Positions 25,401 to 35,989 of a stretch of 64,000 nucleotides of DNA are shown one piece after another. A program made the position numbers and the translations under genes. Position 1 is the stretch's first letter, and each line of letters opens with the position of its first letter. This stretch comes from Halichondria panicea. Its lineage: Eukaryota > Porifera > Demospongiae > Suberitida > Halichondriidae. A model generated the notes under the pieces. The model was given only the letters and a program-made list of their open reading frames with translations, was not told the origin of the DNA and did no database searches. The stretch covers positions 1,014,501-1,078,500 of the forward strand of contig NC_087384.1 in assembly GCF_963675165.1 (NCBI RefSeq). The letters run 5' to 3'.

Positions 25401-28400
25401 GCCTTTGCGAATGAGCAGAAATGTTGACCCTTTGCGATCTAACTATTGCGTTCTGGCAAGGATCATGTGTATTTATATAGGTACTGCAGATTTTATTGTT
25501 CCGAATCATCGCAGAGGCCCGGGGACTTTTTGCTCTTTCAACCCAACCCTACTATTAGCCCACCGTGCTAATGATTTATCTTTATGCAAAACAACTGGCC
25601 GAAACGAAAGTGTATACTGTAGATCTATAAACTACACTAATTGTTGTGAGGATTGAGCTAGCTACACATATACTATTCGCCATGCTAGAGTTTCTAAAAC
25701 ATTCGTCCAGTCATAGAGTTTCCTCCTCGCCATGTCCTGGTGATCTGTAATGTGCACAAACTAGTTCACGGTATAATTTTACAAACTGACGTAGAACGAA
25801 TTCCCGAGATTCTGGGGAACTCAGTTGTGCATTTGCACTATAACTTTGGCAATAAGATACCATGCAGGCCCAGTTGTCGACCTAGCGTTAATTTAGAGAG
25901 AACTCGGTCTGGGACCAAGGCTAATTTTATTCACTACCTAAGATTGTGTAGATTATGTTAATTAAATTTATCAGTGCATGTGACGTCAAGAGTGAATGTG
26001 CTTGGCTAGCTAGCTGCTGGAACTATTATACAATATTTTAACGTGGCCGGCTTAAACAAGTTTTTTTTGTAAGAGTAGCTGTTTAGGCCCACAAAAGATA
26101 TAGAGTATGTTGTCATGATTATGTTTCCTTTAGTGGGAAGTTAAAAATTGTTTTAGCTATGCTGGTTTCTTTAGCTCACCCTAGAGCCACGCTATGTTGT
26201 GTATCTCAAAAATACAAAAATTCCTACTCTTCGGTCCCATTAAATCTTATGATACTAGCAAGGGCGTATGAAGAGAAGAGGGCATGCAACTCACAATGTA
26301 TACTGTGTATGCGTCATATTATTGATGAGTCAGCAGGATATGCTATTTTAGCTATGATTTAGCCACCGCCCACTAGAGAATAAAGAGTATAAAGTCACGT
26401 GCAATACATTCTTTACTATTTTTAGACATAAACCCCCGCCCATTTGTAATAGGATAGATTGTAGTTGCATGCCCTCTTCTCTTCATAGGCCCTTGATACT
26501 AGTAGTTAGCAATGAGTTGTTCATCTAGCCTTGTTTTTGAAGATTGATCCTTCATGGCCGCTTTTTGCACTTTTCTTACTAAAAGTGGTATGACGTCACC
26601 ACCATTTATGGGAGTAATTAGCTTAATTGAATTAGGAAAAAGAGATTCACGTTGGATCATCTCACCTCTTCTTGCATATCAACATTGGCTCCAGCATCGA
26701 TTAGAAGTTCCACACACTTTAGGTGACCATCGCAACTGGCTGCCAAGAGAGGGGACTGACCCAACTGTACATGTAGTACATGAGCAGTAGTATGTTATAC
26801 CATAGATATAGATACATATAGAGGGATTAGACACGAAAATGTTTACGTGAAACAATATGGTGTGGCTAAAACTACAAAGGATTATACCGTATATGCTTAA
26901 TCAGGAGCCGCGGATACTAAATGTTTCATTTTGCTGGAAGAGGAGGCTACAATTCAAGAGAGGCCACTGTTCACTCCAGATAATTTAGTTTGTCCTCAAA
27001 AGTTGTTTTCACCTGCTGCATAAACTTGAACTCTGCCATAAGAAAGTCTTTGTGAAGCACTAACAAGCTGCTACTTGTAGCTACGTACATGTAGCTAGCT
27101 GCTAGTAATAATTTTTTTTGGCTGCCACGTGCAGAAATGCTAGAGCCAAAGTTCACTGAGGCTACTATTTGAGAGCGGCTACTAAATGTTTCATTTGGCT
27201 AGCAAGGGAGGCTACTATTTGAGTGCGGCCTTTATACAAGAGCGGCCTCTGATCGAGCATACCGTATAGCGCGAAATTTTCGAGGCACTTATATTTCGTG
27301 GATTGGCCTCTAAAAACCATTTCGTTGCACAATGTTCGCGGAATAGCTGCTTACCGGAAGCCACGCCTTTAAATCTTTGCATGATAGCAGGTAATTCTAA
27401 TTAAAGAACACTTTTTGTGGACTTAATTTTCGTGTAGAATTCTAACCCACGAAATCCGCGAAAATTAAGCCCCTCGAAAATTTCGCGCTATACGGTATAC
27501 GGTATTTATAGTCAGCATCCTCAATACCTGTCTTGACTGCCACACAATGTGCTGTACATAGAAATTGTGAAATTGATGTTAATTATTCTAAAAAGTAAAT
27601 AGAATCTAGCTCTAAAAGGTCGACTATAAAATGCTACACAAGAAGAAATAGCCCTTTCTATGAAGTCGTGGGAGGTCAAGGCCCGTGGTGTGTCTAAAAG
27701 TACTAAGCCAGTTTGAAGGACTATATACAGTACAGCTTATCCATAGCATGACCATTCTATATAGCATTTAGATACATAATAACCAAGTCAAGCAATATCC
27801 TTCACTGTTTTGGCTTCACAGCAGGGAGAGAGAAAAGTTGGCATGGAGTAATTAATTCAAGAGTAAAGACAAAGGACTTAGAGCTTGTCAGCGATGTAAA
27901 CTTACTTCTCTAAGTGATTGCTAGTGGAGAGTGGCTAGCCTCATGCACGGTAAACCACGAAACAGTGCAAGGTTGCAGCTGCCAATAGCTAGCGTTCTAC
28001 TGCAGAGCTAACTGCGCGATCGCTAAATCATAACCGTGGAGTGTTTCAACCGTTTACAGTGTTAGAAATTACTCACTGCCATCAGTCATTGACCGGACGT
28101 TTAATTAGAATGACCATGCATTCCAGCATGTTTCCGCTCAGTATGACCAGGCACAAATGACATTTGACCATACAGTCAATAACAATTATTTCTAACAATG
28201 CGTCTACACATAGAAGCGGTCGTTTCAAATCCTTTACCTTTTCAATCTATGGTTATACAACTAGTGTTGGCCAGTGTAAACAAAACACACACCGTATACT
28301 TACAGTGCCAGTTGGACTCAAAGCAATTTTTGAGGTGAAAATCTGAATTACATGTGGCGCTTATTAGCCAAGGCAATCCTTAAGTTATTGGCCTACGCTA

Positions 28401-31400
28401 ATACGCGCATCTTAGCTGCATGAGAAACAAACCATATAAGCGCCGCCATGACTATTTTAAACGCATTGGTCCGAATGTTTTGGGTTCTAAAAGGTGCGTC
28501 ACTCAGAAGTATTCATTGGCACTGAAATCAATTACTGTAACTGACTTTGGTTTGAGTGTTGACTGTAGCCTTGGCTGCTAAGAGGACCCTCACCACCTCA
28601 TCGTGTCCCTTGTAACTGGCTACGTGGAGAGCTGTCCAGTTGTCCTGTATTAGAGTGAATATATACATTATTATATACAAGGAGCATTCACAGCATGTTT
28701 AGGGTGAGCATGCGTGGTTTGAGCAAATACACTTCACGTACTAGTTAATGCACCGTTGCAAGTATACCGGAAGTAATAATTAGTGGGCGTTCGGAAATTC
28801 CAGGGTCTTAAATGAATAGAACTATTCTTAGTGTAGTAGGTAGTTTATGCAGACATTTCCTCCCGGAGGGAGCCATTCATTCGGCCAAAGGTGAGATTTT
28901 GCAAAACAGTCTTACAGCTTACATTTATATTTTAATTAACATAGAACACAACGCTCCCTCTAGAGGAAATGTCTGCATAAGCCTTTGAAAACAGTGGTAT
29001 GAATAATTAAGAGTTGTGTACAGCTAGATACACTCACCTCATCTTGTATATCAACATTGGCTCCAGCATTGATTAGAAGCTCTACACACTTCAGGTGACC
29101 ATTGCAACTGGCTGCCCAGAGAGGGGACCGACCCGACTGTACATGTAGTACATGAGCAGCAGTATGTTATACCATAGATATAGATACATGTAGAAGGGAT
29201 TAGACACAAAAATGTTTACGTAAACACTCCGCGTTATAGGGTGTGGCTAAAACTACAAAGGATTATACCGTATATGCTTAATCAGGAGCCGCAAATACTA
29301 AATGTTTCATTTTGCTGGAAGAGGAGGCTACAATTCAAGAGAGGCCACTGTTCACTCCAGATAATTTAGTTTGTCCTCAAAAGTTGTTTTCACATGCTGC
29401 ATAAACTTGAACTCTGTCATGAGAAAGTCTTTGTGAAGCACTAACAAGCTGCTACTTGTAGCTACGTACATGTAGCTAGCTGCTAGTAATAAATTTTTTT
29501 TGGCTGCCACGTGCAGAAATGCTAGAGCCAAAGTTCACTGAGGCTACTATTTGAGAGCGGCTTCATTTTGCTAGCAAGGGAGGCTACTATTTGAGTGCGG
29601 CCTTTATACAAGAGCGGCCTCTGATCGAGCATATACGGTATTTATAGTCAGCATCCTCAATACCTGTCTTGACTGCCACACAATGTGCTGTACATAGAAA
29701 TTGTGAAATTGATGTTAATTATTCTAAAAAGTAAATAGAATCTAGCTATAAAAGGTCGACTATAAAATGCTACACAAGAAGAAATAGCCCTTTCTATGAA
29801 GTCGTGGGAGGTCAAGGCCCGTGGTGTGTCTAAAAGTACTAAGCCAGTTTGAAGGACTATATACAGTACAGCTTATCCATAGCATGACCATTCTATATAT
29901 AGCATTTAGATACATAATAACCAATGTCCTTCACTGTTTTGGCTTCACAGCAGGGAGAGAGAAAAGTTGACATGGAGTAATTAATTCAAGAGTAAATACA
30001 AAGGACTTAGAGCTTGTCAGTGATGTAAACTTACTTCTCTAAGTGATTGCTAGTGGAGAGTGGCTAGCCTCATGCACGGTAAACCACGAAACAGTGCAAG
30101 GTTGCAGCTGCCAATAGCTAGCGTTCTACTGCAGAGCTAACTGCGCGATCGCTAAATCATAACCGTGGAGTGTTTCAACCGTTTACAGTGTTAGAAATTA
30201 CTCACTGCCATCAGTCATTGACCGGACGTTTAATTAGAATGACCATGCATTCCAGCATGTTTCCGCTCAGTATGACCAGGCACAAATGACATTTGACCAT
30301 ACAGTCAATAACAATTATTTCTAACAATGCGTCTACACATAGAAGCGGTCGTTTCAAATCCTTTACCTTTTCAATCTATGGTTATACAACTAGTGTTGGC
30401 CAGTGTAAACAAAACACACACCGTATACTTACAGTGCCAGTCAGACTCAAAGCAATTTTTGAGGTGAAAATCTGAATTACATGTGGCGCTTATTAGTCAA
30501 GGCAATCCTTAAGTTATTGGCCTACGCTAATACGCGCATCTTAGCTGCATGAGAAACAAACCATATAAGCGCCGCCATGACTATTTTAAACGCATTGGTC
30601 CGAATGTTTTGGGTTCTAAAAGGTGCGTCACTCAGAAGTATTCATTGGCACTGAAATCAATTACTGTAACCGACCTTGATTTGAGTGTTGACTGTAGCCT
30701 TGGCTGCTAAGAGAACCCTCACCACCTCATCATGTCCACTGTAACTGGCTGCGTGGAGAGCTGTCCAGTTGTCCTGTATTAGAGTGAATATACACATTAT
30801 TATATACAAGGAGCATTCACAGCATGTTTGGGGTGAGGCAAATACACTACACTTCGTGCTCCGTTGCAAGTATACCGGAAGTAATAATTAGTGGGCGTTC
30901 GGAAATTCCAGGCTCTTAAATGAATAGGACTATTTTTAGTGTAGTAGGCAGTTTATGCAGACATTTCCTCCCGGAGGGAGCCACTCATTCGGCCAAAGGT
31001 GAGATTTTGCAAAACAGTCTTACTGCTTACATTTATATTTTAATAACATAGAACACAACGCTCCCTCTAGAGGAAATGTCTGCATAAGCCTTTGAAAGCA
31101 GTGGTATGAATAATTAAGAGTTGTGTACAGCTAGATACACTCACCTCCTCTTGCATGTCAACATTGGCTCCAGCATTAATTAGAAGCTCCACACACTTCA
31201 GGTGACCATCGCTACTGGCTGCCCAGAGAGGGGACTGACCCGACTGTACATGTAGTACATGAGCAGTATGTTATACCATAGATATAGATACATGTAGAGG
31301 GATTAAACACGAAAATGTTTACGTGAAACACTCCGCGTTATAGGGTGTGGCTAAAACTACAAAGCTTAATCAGGAGCCGCGGATACTAAATGTTTCATTT

Positions 31401-34400
31401 TGCTGGAAGAGGAGGCTACAATTCAAGAGAGGCCACTGTTCACTCCAGATAATTTAGTTTGTCCTCAAAAGTTGTTTTCACCTGCTTGAACTCTGCCATG
31501 AGAAAGTCTTTGTGAAGCACTAACAAGCTGCTACTTGTAGCTACGTACATGCATGTAGCTAGCTGCTAGTAACAATTTTTTTTGGCTGCCACGTGCAGAA
31601 ATGCTAGAGCCAAAGTCCACTGAGGCTACTATTTGAGAGCGGCTACTAAATGTTTCATTTTGCTAGCTACTATTTGAGTGCGGCCTTTATACAAGAGCGG
31701 CCTCTGATCGAGCATATACGGTATTTATAGTCAGCATCCTCAATACCTGTCTTGACTGCCACACAATGTGCTGTACATAGAAATTGTGAAATTTATGTTA
31801 GAATAATTAAAAAGTAAATAGAATCTAGCTATAAAGGTCGACTATAAAATGCTATACAAGAAGAAATAGCCCTTTCTATGAAGTCGTGGGAGGTCAAGGC
31901 CCGTGGTGTGTCTAAAAGTACTAAGCCAGTTTGAAGGACTATATATACAGTACAGCTTATCCATAGCATGACCATTCTATATAGCATTTAAATACATAAT
32001 AACCAATGTCCTTCACTGTTTTGGCTTCACAGCAGGGAGAGAGAAAAGTTGACATGGAGTAATTAATTCAAGAGTAAAGACAAAGGACTTAGAGCTTGTC
32101 AGTGATATAAACTTACTTCTCTAAGTGATTGCTAGTGGATAGTGGCTAAATACAGCCTCATGCACGGTAAACCACGAAACAGTGCAAGGTTGCAGCTAAT
32201 AGCTAGCGTCTACTGCAGAGCTAACTGCGTGATCGCTAAATCATAACCGCGGAGTGTTTCAACCGTTTACAGTGTTAGAAATTACTCACTGCCATCAGTC
32301 ATTGACCGGACGTTTAATTAGAATGACCATGCATTCCAGCATGTTTCCGCTCAGTAAATCCTTTACCTTTTCAATCTATGGTTATACAACTAGTGTTGGC
32401 CAGTGTAAACAAAACACACACCGTATACTTACAGTGCCAGTCGGACTCAAAGCAATTTTTGAGGTGAAAATCTGAATTACATGTGGCGCTTATTAGCCAA
32501 GGCAATCCTTAAGTTATTGGCCTACGCTAATACGCGCATCTTAGCTGCATGAGAAACAAACCATATAAGCGCCGCCATGACTATTTTAAACGCATTGGTC
32601 CGAATGTTTTGGGTTCTAAAAGGTGCGTCACTCAGAAGTATTCATTGGCACTGAAGTCAACTATACGTAACTGACCTTGTCTTGAGTGTTGACTGTAGCC
32701 TTGGCTGCTAAGAGAACCCTCACCACCTCATCATGTCCATTTCTACTGGCTGCGTGGAGAGCTGTCACGTTGTCCTGTATTAGAGTGAATATATACATTA
32801 CTATATACAAGGAGCATTCACAGCATGTTTGGGATGAGGCAAATACACTACACTTCGTGCAAGTATACCGGAAGTAATAATTAGTGGGCGTTCGGAAATT
32901 CCAGGCTCTTAAATGAATAGGACTATTCTTAGTGTAGTAGGCAGTTTATGCAGACGTTTCCTCCCGGAGGGAGCCATTCATTCGGCCAAAGGTGAGATTT
33001 TGCAAAACAGTCTTACAGCTTACATTTATATTTTAATAACATAGAACACAACGCTCCCTCTAGAGGAAATGTCTGCATAAGCCTTAGAACTGCCTACTAT
33101 AACAAGAATTAGGCAACTGTTTTAGGGTAAGTAGCTATAAACTGAACACAAAAAACGTGTGCGTGGCTGCGTAATAGCTGATTCAGAGGCCGCAACCAAA
33201 TAGTAACCTCTCTACAGCCGGCCCATTTTCAGTGCCGCTCTCAAATAGTAGCCTCAGCGAACTTTGAGGCTATGTCTCTGCACATGGCAACCATATTGAT
33301 AGTGGTATCTACGGTAGCAGCTAGCTAGGTAGCAACTTGTTGGCTTTTGAAAGACTTTCTCATGGCAGAGTTCGAGTTTGTGCAGGTAAAAATAACTTTT
33401 CATGACAGTTGTTGAATTATAAAAGAGAGGGCATGCAACTCAACACCGGCGTAGCTAGCAGAATTCAAATGTGGGCGGTTGAATATGTGAATTTGATTGA
33501 ATTGCTAAAAATAGAAATTTGTATTTTTAGCACTTCATGCACATTCATCCGCCCACATTAGAATTATGCTGTTGCATGCCCGCTCTTCTTTTATATACTA
33601 AATACTAGTACGCCCTTATAACTGGGGCCTCTCTCGAATCAGTAAAATGAAACATTTAGTAGCCGCGGACTTTGATCAAGCATATATGCATAGTAATTAA
33701 AGGTCCCAGTCTTTAGACTTGCAAGCCAGCACACGAAAATGAGACAGGAAACTCCGTCAAACCCCGTGTAGAGACTCGTGTAACATTTGCCACAATGTTT
33801 GTGACAACTCAAGTGGCTAGACCGCATGCGGTTACCACAAGATTGATAGTGACTACAAGATTGATAGTGACGTTGAATGCATGAATGCACGTGATGCTCA
33901 CCACCATAGCCATATATAGGCATTAGACTACCTATAGTATAGTACGTACTATAGAGCACTAGAAGACTTTTTGTGTAGCTATTTTTAGTGTACATGTAGT
34001 CTATAGCTAGCTAAGCATTATGTACAGTAGACTGATGTTAAGAAAGCCACAGCCCTGATATGCTGTCCCACACAAGATTTTACAAGATTTTACACCGAGT
34101 TTGCTCAGTCTACTGTTTGCCATGTAACAGACGGCTCGCGAGTCTATCCTATAATAAACCTGTCATTCAGAGCATCATGTGATACCACTACACCACACAT
34201 GCATTGATCCTCACCTCATTGGCCTGGTTTGGATCCGCCCCTCCTTCTAGTGCCAACTGAACCACACCCACATCACCCGTCACGCAAGCTTCCATTAATA
34301 ATGACTGGAAAGATATTAAGATATCGTTTAATACTGTACAAAAACTGGCCAACTGAATGGAATCAGGAATACATAGACATGTAATACAAGTCACTCACCA

Positions 34401-34401
34401 T
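16413..34401 (-). CDS. Ankyrin-repeat, ZU5 and Death domain protein
   Basis: Model of 951 aa from 22 exons: ATG only at 34399-34401; ankyrin exons 34215-34304, 32676-32774, 31145-31243, 30675-30773, 29038-29136, 28546-28644, 26666-26764, 24883-24984, 24619-24717, 23796-23894, 21683-21770, 20908-21009 and 20598-20744; linker 20252-20395, 20043-20108 and 19916-19993; ZU5 18621-19165; 18423-18572 and 18195-18378; Death 16860-17201; end 16413-16435. The sum is an exact multiple of three. Thirteen ankyrin repeats lead into a ZU5 domain (VWDGHGFKLHIPQDSLPAG...VEIHHCAKM) and a region in the position of UPA. The Death domain (LELTPGEQTDVRLK...TFRALLEML) ends the protein with GAVRRCT. ANK-ZU5-Death recalls ankyrins and PIDD/UNC5-type signalling proteins. 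A death-fold adaptor or receptor-interacting role is inferred. The start codon is the weakest point. Confidence 0.85.
16497..16705. mobile_element. MITE in last intron of ANK-ZU5-Death gene
   Basis: The left end CAGAGGAGGTCTGACAACCG mirrors the right end CGGTTGTCGGACCTCCTCTG. The inverted repeats run about 45 bp inward (through GCGCCTAGAATTAATATTTG). Fragments of the same terminus occur at 46489-46531. Total 209 bp, no ORF. Confidence 0.82.
17202..18194. other. ~1-kb intron between Death and UPA-like exons
   Basis: It includes a degenerate ACCGTATATATCAATTAAATTTCGTGGG ... CCACGAAAAATGCG inverted-repeat element (about 17879-18147). The part near 17202-17850 is homologous to 63164-64000 next to the second Death-domain gene. 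Confidence 0.6.
21381..21605. mobile_element. CAAGGGC-ended MITE, degraded copy
   Basis: It starts CAAGGGCGTG and ends GCATGCCCTCTTCTCTTCATATGCCCTTG. The right half matches the element at 26259-26495 in inverted orientation (CACAATGTATACTGTGTATGCGTCA shared on opposite strands). hAT-like termini; no clean flanking duplication here. Confidence 0.65.
22010..22330. repeat. Dispersed repeat, copy A
   Basis: It shares TTTCTAAAACAATCGTCCAG, TCATAGAGTTTCCTCCTC, CCAGATTCTGGGGAACTCAG and the terminus GAACTCG...GGGACCGAG with the copy at 25680-25922. The GGGACC(A/G)AGGCT end resembles the MULE-like terminus of the element at 46937. Confidence 0.75.
22762..23380. mobile_element. Element with GCAGGGTTCTGCC inverted ends
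   Basis: The left GCAGGGTTCTGCC mirrors the right GGCAGAACCCTGC. CAGGG termini are common in hAT elements. Inside are tandem GTGGTGGTCGCA motifs near the right end. The right end is also carried in the second 0.82-kb tandem unit near 24200. There is no transposase ORF. Confidence 0.65.
23093..24732. repeat. 0.82-kb tandem duplication with one ankyrin exon each
   Basis: Units 23093-23911 and 23912-24732 are nearly identical from GCTGCAGTATAGTACTCCTC to the TCCATCCTGTACAGATTCAAG acceptor region. Each holds one ankyrin exon (23796-23894 and 24619-24717), whose proteins differ only near the end (DIQQK versus DMQEK). Confidence 0.93.
25680..25922. repeat. Dispersed repeat, copy B
   Basis: Homologous to 22010-22330 (ACATTCGTCCAGTCATAGAG, GAGATTCTGGGGAACTCAG). 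It ends GGTCTGGGACCAAGGCTA, a degenerate form of the TAGCCTCGATCCCAGGCC terminus. Confidence 0.75.
26259..26495. mobile_element. hAT-like MITE with CAAGGGC ends
   Basis: The left CAAGGGCGTATGAAGAGAAG mirrors the right CTTCTCTTCATAGGCCCTTG, with inverted repeats continuing through AGGGCATGCAACT. The flanks are ATACTAG on both sides (26252-26258 and 26496-26502), a 7-bp match close to the 8-bp duplication typical of hAT. It lies in an intron of the ankyrin gene. Confidence 0.82.
27260..27497. mobile_element. CCGTATAGCGCG MITE with TA target duplication
   Basis: The inverted ends are CCGTATAGCGCGAAATTTTC and GAAAATTTCGCGCTATACGG, flanked by TA on both sides. The two sister units (near 29630 and 31712) lack it and read GAGCATATACGGTAT, which is the empty site. 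This pins the insertion to a TA dinucleotide, as for Tc1/mariner. Confidence 0.93.
28855..28980. mobile_element. 126-bp MITE, TTATGCAGACATTTCC ends (copy 1)
   Basis: The left TTATGCAGACATTTCCTC mirrors the right GAGGAAATGTCTGCATAA. Copies lie at the same place in the sister units, at about 30953-31086 and 32945-33080. In the third copy the mirror extends outward (GTAGTAGGCAGT and ACTGCCTACTAT). Confidence 0.88.
33175..33690. mobile_element. Inverted copy of intronic MITE with nested element
   Basis: It carries, on the opposite strand, pieces found in each ~2-kb unit (CCGCTCTCAAATAGTAGCCTC, GAAAGACTTTCTCATGGCAGAG, ACATTTAGTAGCCGCGGA). Nested at about 33425-33590 is an AGAGGGCATGCAACT ... AGTTGCATGCC-type inverted-repeat element with a central AAATTTGTATTTTTAGCA region. 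Confidence 0.7.
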
Positions 34402-34570
34402 CTCTGGATTTAGATCTAACTTTCAGAGTGACTTATAATTATACTGCATCCTCAGTCGAGTCACGATCACTCACTGGTACATGGTACGTACCTGGTCTCT
34501 AGCTCTAGCTCTATGAAAATCACCCCATTCGGTGTGGGGGAGTATCATCTCAGGTGATGCTACCTCCATT

Positions 34571-35367
34571 TGGCATGCGCATGTTTAGTTGGGAGGAGTC
34601 CAACCAACGCTGCGCTCTGGGTTGGGTATCAGTACGGGCCCGTATCAGTACACATAGCAGTTTTGTTCCACCGGTACTTGAGACAGAGTATGAATATTGT
34701 TTAATCTTTAAGTGGCTGACAACCGCATGGCTCAGGGGTGCTATATAAAGAAATCAATTAACTATTTGGATGGCTATTCTAGCTGACTGGATCTAGCTAT
34801 AGTTGTTTTGGAATTCAAGAAAGACCTCAGACTCTTAGAGAAAGTAGAAGAATACCGTAGCCTGTAATATAAGATTTAGTACAGGCAGAAATAAACTGTT
34901 TCATAATAGTTAGACATCTAGCACAAGGAGAGGTACAGCCAGCTATAAGACTACCCCAAGGCTTCTGAGAAGCTTTTCGAAGACCAAAGAAGGCATACAT
35001 AACACAAGTTTTGTCCAAACTAATGATCTAATCTTATTGGTAGCACAACAAAACTTAAAACAAAGACAAGTCCTTTTAATTAATTAATACATACTGTTCA
35101 AGCTTCATTCATAGATGCTAAGATAGACTATGCTTCTTTTCTAGTAGCCTAGATATCCAGCAGGAGCTGTTTCTGCATTCTCCAGAGAAATACAGTGTCC
35201 CAGCTCGCCTTGTCAGCTAAATTGAGCTGTAAGGTTTCCCACTTGAACGCAGCAATCTGATTGGGCTGCAAATTTCTTGCAGTGGGAACAAAACTGCTAC
35301 ATGTACTGATACCCAACCATGAGCGAAGCGTTGGTTGGACTCCGCCCAACTAGCGCATGTTGTGCCA
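34571..35367. mobile_element. 797-bp element with ~85-bp inverted ends
   Basis: The left TGGCATGCGCATGTTTAGTT...GGAGTCCAACCAACGCTGCG...GTTGGGTATCAGTAC is mirrored by the right GTACTGATACCCAACC...CGTTGGTTGGACTCCGCCCAACTAGCGCATGTTGTGCCA. There is no long ORF. It lies just upstream of the ankyrin-ZU5-Death start. Confidence 0.82.
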
Positions 35368-35754
35368 CAAATCAGAAATGCCTAGAAATGAAGAGCATTA
35401 TTGGAAATCGTACTCATATAATTGAAATGCGTGTGTGTGTGCGTGATACTATAGTGTCATCTTATAAGAACCACTAGTTCTATTCCAACACTTGTGCTGT
35501 ATATGCTGCCCCAAGCTAGATGTACCACTGAGTATATAGTTGATGAGCTGTCAGCCTGGTTTTTCATTATCGGCCAATGTGAGCTGCATAATCCATTTCA
35601 GCCTGCTGTCAATGCCGGCTGAAGAGGAGGCCCATGTAAGTCCATGCACATTGATTTATACTTTAGCACTCTTCACAATCTTGCAGCTGTAGATCTACAG
35701 AGATGAGTCATCATAATTTTATTACCGGATTTTTGGAATCTGAAGCTGTAGATC

Positions 35755-35989
35755 TAGCCTCGAGACCAGCCGTTCGTATCTGAACGAACGCCTGGTCAAG
35801 TTCCAATGTGCAACTTGTCTAGCTGAGTCAGCGTTTTACAGCATCATAATGATATTCATGGGTAATACACCTTGTGCTGGCAATTATCGGTCCAAGAAAT
35901 TCCTGGACCACTATAGAACGAGTGCATGCTACACTGGAACTTGACCAGGTATCTTTCAGATAACGAACGGCTGCATGGTCTCGAGGCTA
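35755..35989. mobile_element. 235-bp MITE with TAGCCTCGAGACC ends
   Basis: The left TAGCCTCGAGACCAGCCGTTCGT mirrors the right ACGAACGGCTGCATGGTCTCGAGGCTA. Inside, CCTGGTCAAGTTCCAATGTG is mirrored by GGAACTTGACCAGG. The outer 8 bases are shared with the larger TAGCCTCGATCCC elements. Confidence 0.85.

Larger units (their letters stand above)
26650..33090. repeat. Three ~2-kb tandem units, each with two ankyrin exons
   Basis: Units begin near 26650, 29025 and 31130. Each has, in order, a WAAS-type ankyrin exon, a CCGTATATGCTTAATCAGG inverted-repeat element, a degraded 850-bp-type element, a HAAS-type ankyrin exon and a small TTATGCAGACATTTCC MITE. Unit 1 is longer because of an extra 236-bp insertion at 27260-27497. 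The copies are highly similar, so the expansion is recent. Confidence 0.93.

Noticed and set aside
28164-32475. Three near-identical 60-73 aa plus-strand ORFs (FKSFTFSIYGYTTSVGQ)
   Set aside because: They recur only because the ~2-kb ankyrin units are duplicated; they lie antisense in intronic element DNA and show no family resemblance.
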